A stretch of 64,000 nucleotides of DNA from Atherinomorus stipes (Eukaryota; Chordata; Actinopteri; Atheriniformes; Atherinidae): contig JALJCO010012849.1 of NCBI GenBank assembly GCA_023101725.1, forward strand, positions 434,001 to 498,000. The letters run 5' to 3'. Of this stretch, positions 60,011 to 64,000 are shown piece after piece. The notes beneath the pieces were generated by a model that saw nothing but the letters and a program-made list of their open reading frames with translations, was not told the origin of the DNA and did not search any database. Within the stretch, counting starts at the first letter, position 1. The number at the start of each line of letters is the position of its first letter. The position numbers and the translations under genes are program-made.

Positions 60011-60518
60011 ACACTCAAAAATAGAGGTACCAGTTTGTACTTAAAAGGGTACAAACGCTTGTCGCTGGGGGTGTTCCTTTTTCAAAGACATTTCTGTACC
60101 CTTCTGTCCCGGTCCATTTTTGTACCTTATCAAGCTGTATGAGTTAAAGTACAATTAAACCAAATAAAAATGATGAATATAAATCAATGAAATAAGGACT
60201 ATGACGACAATCAGAGATGGTAATAATATATGATTATTACTATAATTACCATGATTATTATGAAAATCATAATATAATAACTACAATTATACTATTGTTT
60301 AGAAGGACTGCTAAATATAGTTACTGTACAAGCTACACACATTTTTCAATGCTGCAGGTACCCTTAGGGTTGAAATGGTACAAATTTGTACTTTATATTA
60401 CTTTGGACTCTTTTTCATAGTATATAGGTACACTTCTGGCCTCATTAAGACCAATATTGTACTTTTGAGAGAGCATCTGTAAAAAATGTACCTACAGGTA
60501 CAAAAATTTTGAGAGTGT
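60011..60518. mobile_element. ACACTC-type miniature with GGTACC words
   Basis: Left ACACTCAAAAATAGAGGTAC and the inward right end ACACTCTCAAAATTTTTGTACC form terminal inverted repeats. TA lies beside each end. GGTACA-type words recur along both halves. The centre has an ATT/ATG microsatellite-like stretch (60190-60300). Confidence 0.65.
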
Positions 60519-60634
60519 AGCTTACATTGTCGTATTTTCTCACCTCCTCGATCAGCTGTTTATTAAAACTATCCGTTTAACGTTGCATCTGCAGAGATGC
60601 GGAGGTGACAACTCTCTGCTTCAAGCGTCTGTGT

Positions 60635-61243
60635 TAAAGGATAAGTTTCCTTTTTTTTCCAACCTGGACCTTACTTCTAGGAGTTTATACGTGCATTTAC
60701 TCACCGGTAAATTTTCTGCATCACTTTGAGTCCTTTGGAAGATATCACGTTGAGCTAGTCTTCGGTGAACGTCCAGTATCATGGTGGAGACGGGGCAGCC
60801 ACCAAATAAGACATTATCTGCAGCAGAACTCCTTCATTTCATCAATGCTTCAAGCAGAATGAACGAACGAATGAGTACTTTTGTCCTATGAGTTCAGAGT
60901 TTCGCAAATTGTGTTATTGTTGTTGTCTGGGTAACGAGCTGCTCGTCTCAGCCGTACTACGGAAACGCGCATCTTGAACGCGCAGCCCTGAAAAGAGTAA
61001 AGAACTCCCTGATAACTAACGGAAAGTTAAATCTGGATTCACAGGACAACAGTACTTGTTCATTCGTTCTTTCAACTTAAAGTATTGGCGAATATCAAGG
61101 AGTTTTGCTGCAGATAATGTCTGAGAGGCTGCCTCGTCTCCACCATAACACTGGACGTTCACCGAAAAGCGACTCAACGTGATATCTTCCAAAAGAGTCA
61201 AAGTGATGCAGAAACTTTAGGTTGGAAAAGAAACTTTTCCTTG
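60635..61243. mobile_element. 0.6-kb foldback element, TTAAAGG left end
   Basis: The left arm (to about 60870) and right arm (from about 61055) are inverted copies: TTTGGAAGATATCACGTTGA against CAACGTGATATCTTCCAAAA, GGTGAACGTCCAGTATCATGG against CATAACACTGGACGTTCACC, and CTGCAGATAATGTCTGA. The left border is GTTAAAGGATAAGTTTCC. It shares CTCCTTCATTTCATCAATG with the foldback at 8928-9423. Confidence 0.78.
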
Positions 61244-62555
61244 CTGAGTGATTTCAGGAAAAAATCTAATTGTGATTTTTCTGGTAGATATTGCTGTTTT
61301 GATTCACGATTTTCTTCAAATCAAGCTTTAGTACAGTATTTACAATGTACAATAACATTTACGAACATGACAGAAAATTCCATTATATCATCAAAACATT
61401 AAAAGCTATTTCTCTTTATCAAGGATGGCAATTAGAGGTGAGATTTAGCTCTCTTTAAAATGCATTTATTAAAAAAAATGCATGTACATTCACTGGAACT
61501 CCCGGGATTTTCAGATATCAGAAAAAAAAAAGAAGACACATCTGTGCTATTTTTAATATTTCAACTATTTCTCATCACAATTTACTGAAAAATATCCACA
61601 TAGAAATTTAATATTTTTTCTTTTTATACTTCTTGTATGTAGGTTACGTTAAGTGAAACATAAAAACCAGGGAATTTATCATGGATTCATGTGTGCATTG
61701 AAATGTAATTATGTTGTAAAATAAATTTTAAACAAATATCAGGTTTTACATTTGACTTCATTTTTGTCATTCACCTGAACTTGAGGTGAAGAAAACGCTC
61801 CTACATCATAAATAATCAGGTGGTTTTACTCTGATTGTTTTTATCAGGTTGCATTTCTGACGTTTGGACGCACATTTTTGGCCAAAACAGCGTTCCATAC
61901 TCATCCTCTTATGTTCGCTTGACAAGCAGCAGCAACAACTTTCCCCCCGTTTCTGGTTTAACTGTGTGGCTTAACTAATGTCCCAAATAACAAGGTCAGA
62001 GTTTCTGTGTGCTGCTCCCGTCACGAAGCAAGTCCAGCTGATTATTCGGCTCCTTTTACTGAGATCCGCCAGATCATTAATTTACTCGCCCACATTGTGC
62101 TCGTGTCCACAGCGCAACGCCCAAAACTTTATAGGTTAAAAGAAAAATGGTTGGAATTCAGTAGCGCTTTTATTCCCATTAAAATGATCTGATTTTACAG
62201 ATCAGATGGCATTTTTTCAGCTGATCGATGCTGGCGACTTAACTGCTGAGTCATGAACTCTGACAGTGCAGACAGTTCAAGATTATATTTTACTGCACAT
62301 AAAATTCCCTCATTACACGAAGCGGATCAATATACAGCAAGAGGCACCTGCAGCAGAGGTCTGCAGCCTTTCTCCAACAACGGAACCGAAAGTTAGAAAC
62401 TGGATGGGGTTCTGAAGCCGCATCCCAGTCTTGATGCTGATTGGTTAGCTGACCTGTCCACGAGTAACATTCCGCCTGTGATTGGTGAGTTTAGTTGGCT
62501 GGTGCAGAGACGGCATGTAACGTATGTGTACAAAAGATGACGGAGCAGATCCTGG
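61244..62555. other. ttyh2: Intron 2 stretch, nothing recognised
   Basis: AT-rich sequence in its first half. No exon or element end was recognised. Confidence 0.5.
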
Positions 62556-62559
62556 GTCA

Positions 62560-62900
62560 GTCAGGACTCCGGAGCGCTGGAAAAATCGCGGCTTTGGCCG
62601 CGTGAAATGTCCGACCAATCACACAATGCTTCTCTGAGCTCCCCAAGAAGAGAGTTTTGCTCAGCCGAGGGGTCGAGAACAAACCGCAAGCCGTCCTCAA
62701 ACATAAGGGAAGCCAGATGAGGTGACTCGGCATCTGGTACAGATGCCTCCTCGTGAGGTGTTCCAGGCTCGTCCCAGTGGGAGGAGATCCTTGGAAAGAC
62801 CCAGCACCCACTGGAGGGACTACATCTCTCAGAACCTTGGGATCCACCTGGAAGGGTAGGAAGAGATAGCTTGGTATATATAAAAAAAAAAAAAAAAAAA
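62560..62900 (+). pseudogene. LINE ORF2 C-terminal fragment with A-rich tail
   Basis: From about 62728 the + strand reads HLVQMPPREVFQARPSGRRS and then THWRDYISQNLGIHLEG before a stop. Fish non-LTR retrotransposons end their reverse transcriptase ORF with such a segment (basic, GRR and WRDY motifs). Sequence upstream to about 62600 is more decayed. An A-run of about 19 bases at 62882-62900 ends the copy. It is a 5'-truncated insertion. The minus-strand frames here are shadows. Confidence 0.7.
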
Positions 62901-64000
62901 CTGTGAAAACGATAAGCAAACATAGATGTCCTCCCTGCTAGACCTGAAGGCCACGTCCATCTTTTATGCGCAGTTTGTTATTTTTCATGGTGTTTGAAGC
63001 AGACAGTAAGTGAAGCTTTATTTTTTGGAAGGAAGAGATGGGTTTCCCCTCAGATTTAACTTTACTGGAGTGTTTCCGTAGATGTGATTTGTTTCGACTG
63101 GACACTGCTGGTTCTCATCAAGTAGTGAACTGAAGGCTTTGTTGATGTCAAGTGACATCAGTTTAGTGGCACTATGATGAACAGATTAATGATAAACATT
63201 ATAGCTTTTGGTTAGTGCAACCCAGAGCAGTTAATCATTTCAACTCCGATCCGAGTTTTTGTTCCCTTTAACTCTCTGCTGTTGTGTCAAACTTGCAAAT
63301 CACTTGTTCATGCTGACCTGAAAAACAGACTGTACAGTTTCTAATGAAGTTACTGAAACACATGCACCGACTCAACAAAGTCAGCACTGACATCAACAGG
63401 CTGTCGCTGAAATGTGCTGTCCTCTCAAAGTAGATAATTCAATTTTTTTGCCAGAGCAGAGGATACACGGCCATGTGACAACCATGCTTATCAGCTGGTG
63501 GGAAATATTAAATTAAGCCATGAGCATAAGGCTTTTTTATATTAATGTTCATTGTCAACTACATAGTGGTCCATGGTTGTATAAAATGTCCTGAAACTGC
63601 ATCATTGCCAGCTAAAGCTGACATTGTTAGTGAGCCACAGTAATGATTAACATTCTGTCTTAGCTGCCTTGTGATTTGTGCAAATGCATGACATGAGTGA
63701 ATGAAAATTTAAATCGAGTCTTAATTAAAAAAGCATGTTTTTAACTGCTTAATTTACCATGCTTTATTACCCTTTTAAGATTCAGCTGGATTTTTTTGTT
63801 TTTCCTTTTGGATCATAAGCAATAGCTTCACAGCTGTGGGGCCAAAGGCTACGTTCAGACTACAGACAAATGTGATGTGGATTTTTAGAGCCATTATCTG
63901 GATTATAATCCTTTTTTTCAGATCCATATCTTAATTCATGCCATGGTGACGTCACTCTGTATTGACACAGCAACAGGTGATATAGTAAAATAAATGGGAG
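62901..64000. other. ttyh2: Intron 2 stretch to the window end, nothing recognised
   Basis: No tweety exon 3, other exon or clear element was found before the window ends. Confidence 0.5.

Noticed and set aside
62557..62923. Two 120-codon minus-strand open frames
   Set aside because: They are antisense to the LINE fragment, which is recognisable on the + strand.
54050..64000. Third ttyh2 coding exon
   Set aside because: No segment encoding a GFYGNSET-like sequence next to an AG acceptor was found; the intron appears to continue past the window.

Overview
The window looks like nuclear DNA of a ray-finned (teleost) fish. It has vertebrate-type split genes with GT-AG introns, AATAAA poly(A) signals, AT-rich noncoding DNA, and a dense mix of small DNA transposons of the Tc1/mariner, hAT and TTAA-flanked types, with some LINE and SINE pieces, of the kind common in teleost genomes. 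No prokaryotic features, CRISPR arrays or gene clusters were seen.

Two protein-coding genes are supported, both on the + strand. The first is rpl38 (ribosomal protein L38/eL38), complete: transcription start near 24405, coding exons at 24659-24661, 25224-25284, 25578-25700 and 28247-28272, giving 70 residues. The second is the 5' end of a tweety-family gene, best matching ttyh2: exon 1 at 29856-29984 and exon 2 at 53338-53510, separated by an intron of about 23.4 kb. Its later exons were not found and should lie beyond base 64000. The order rpl38 then ttyh2, same strand and about 1.6 kb apart, matches the order I recall for human 17q25 and supports both calls. Two CTCF-core-like motifs lie between the genes.

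Layout: 1-24 kb is intergenic (or an intron of an unseen gene). It holds a pyrimidine tract, an AT microsatellite, a tRNA-derived SINE, a foldback element, a 1.1-kb non-autonomous element, three broken Tc1-like copies (13.9-16.9 kb), a hAT miniature with a perfect target-site duplication, and a TTAA-ended element just upstream of rpl38. 24.4-28.3 kb is rpl38. 28.3-29.8 kb is the intergenic gap and the ttyh2 5' region. 30-53.3 kb is ttyh2 intron 1, filled with nested miniature elements (35.6-38.7, 40.9-42.1, 43.5-44.4 kb) and a 0.9-kb foldback (47.4-48.3 kb). 53.5-64 kb is ttyh2 intron 2, with more nested hAT miniatures, a 1.2-kb hAT copy that keeps a decayed BED-finger sequence, Tc1-type miniatures and a LINE 3' end.

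The strongest observations concern transposon archaeology: elements inside elements, several with exact 8-bp duplications that fix their borders, and a set of elements sharing TTAAAGG-type ends. I saw no previously undescribed functional system. The block at about 15.1-16.1 kb has homopolymer runs that suggest a poor consensus sequence and should not be interpreted as genes.
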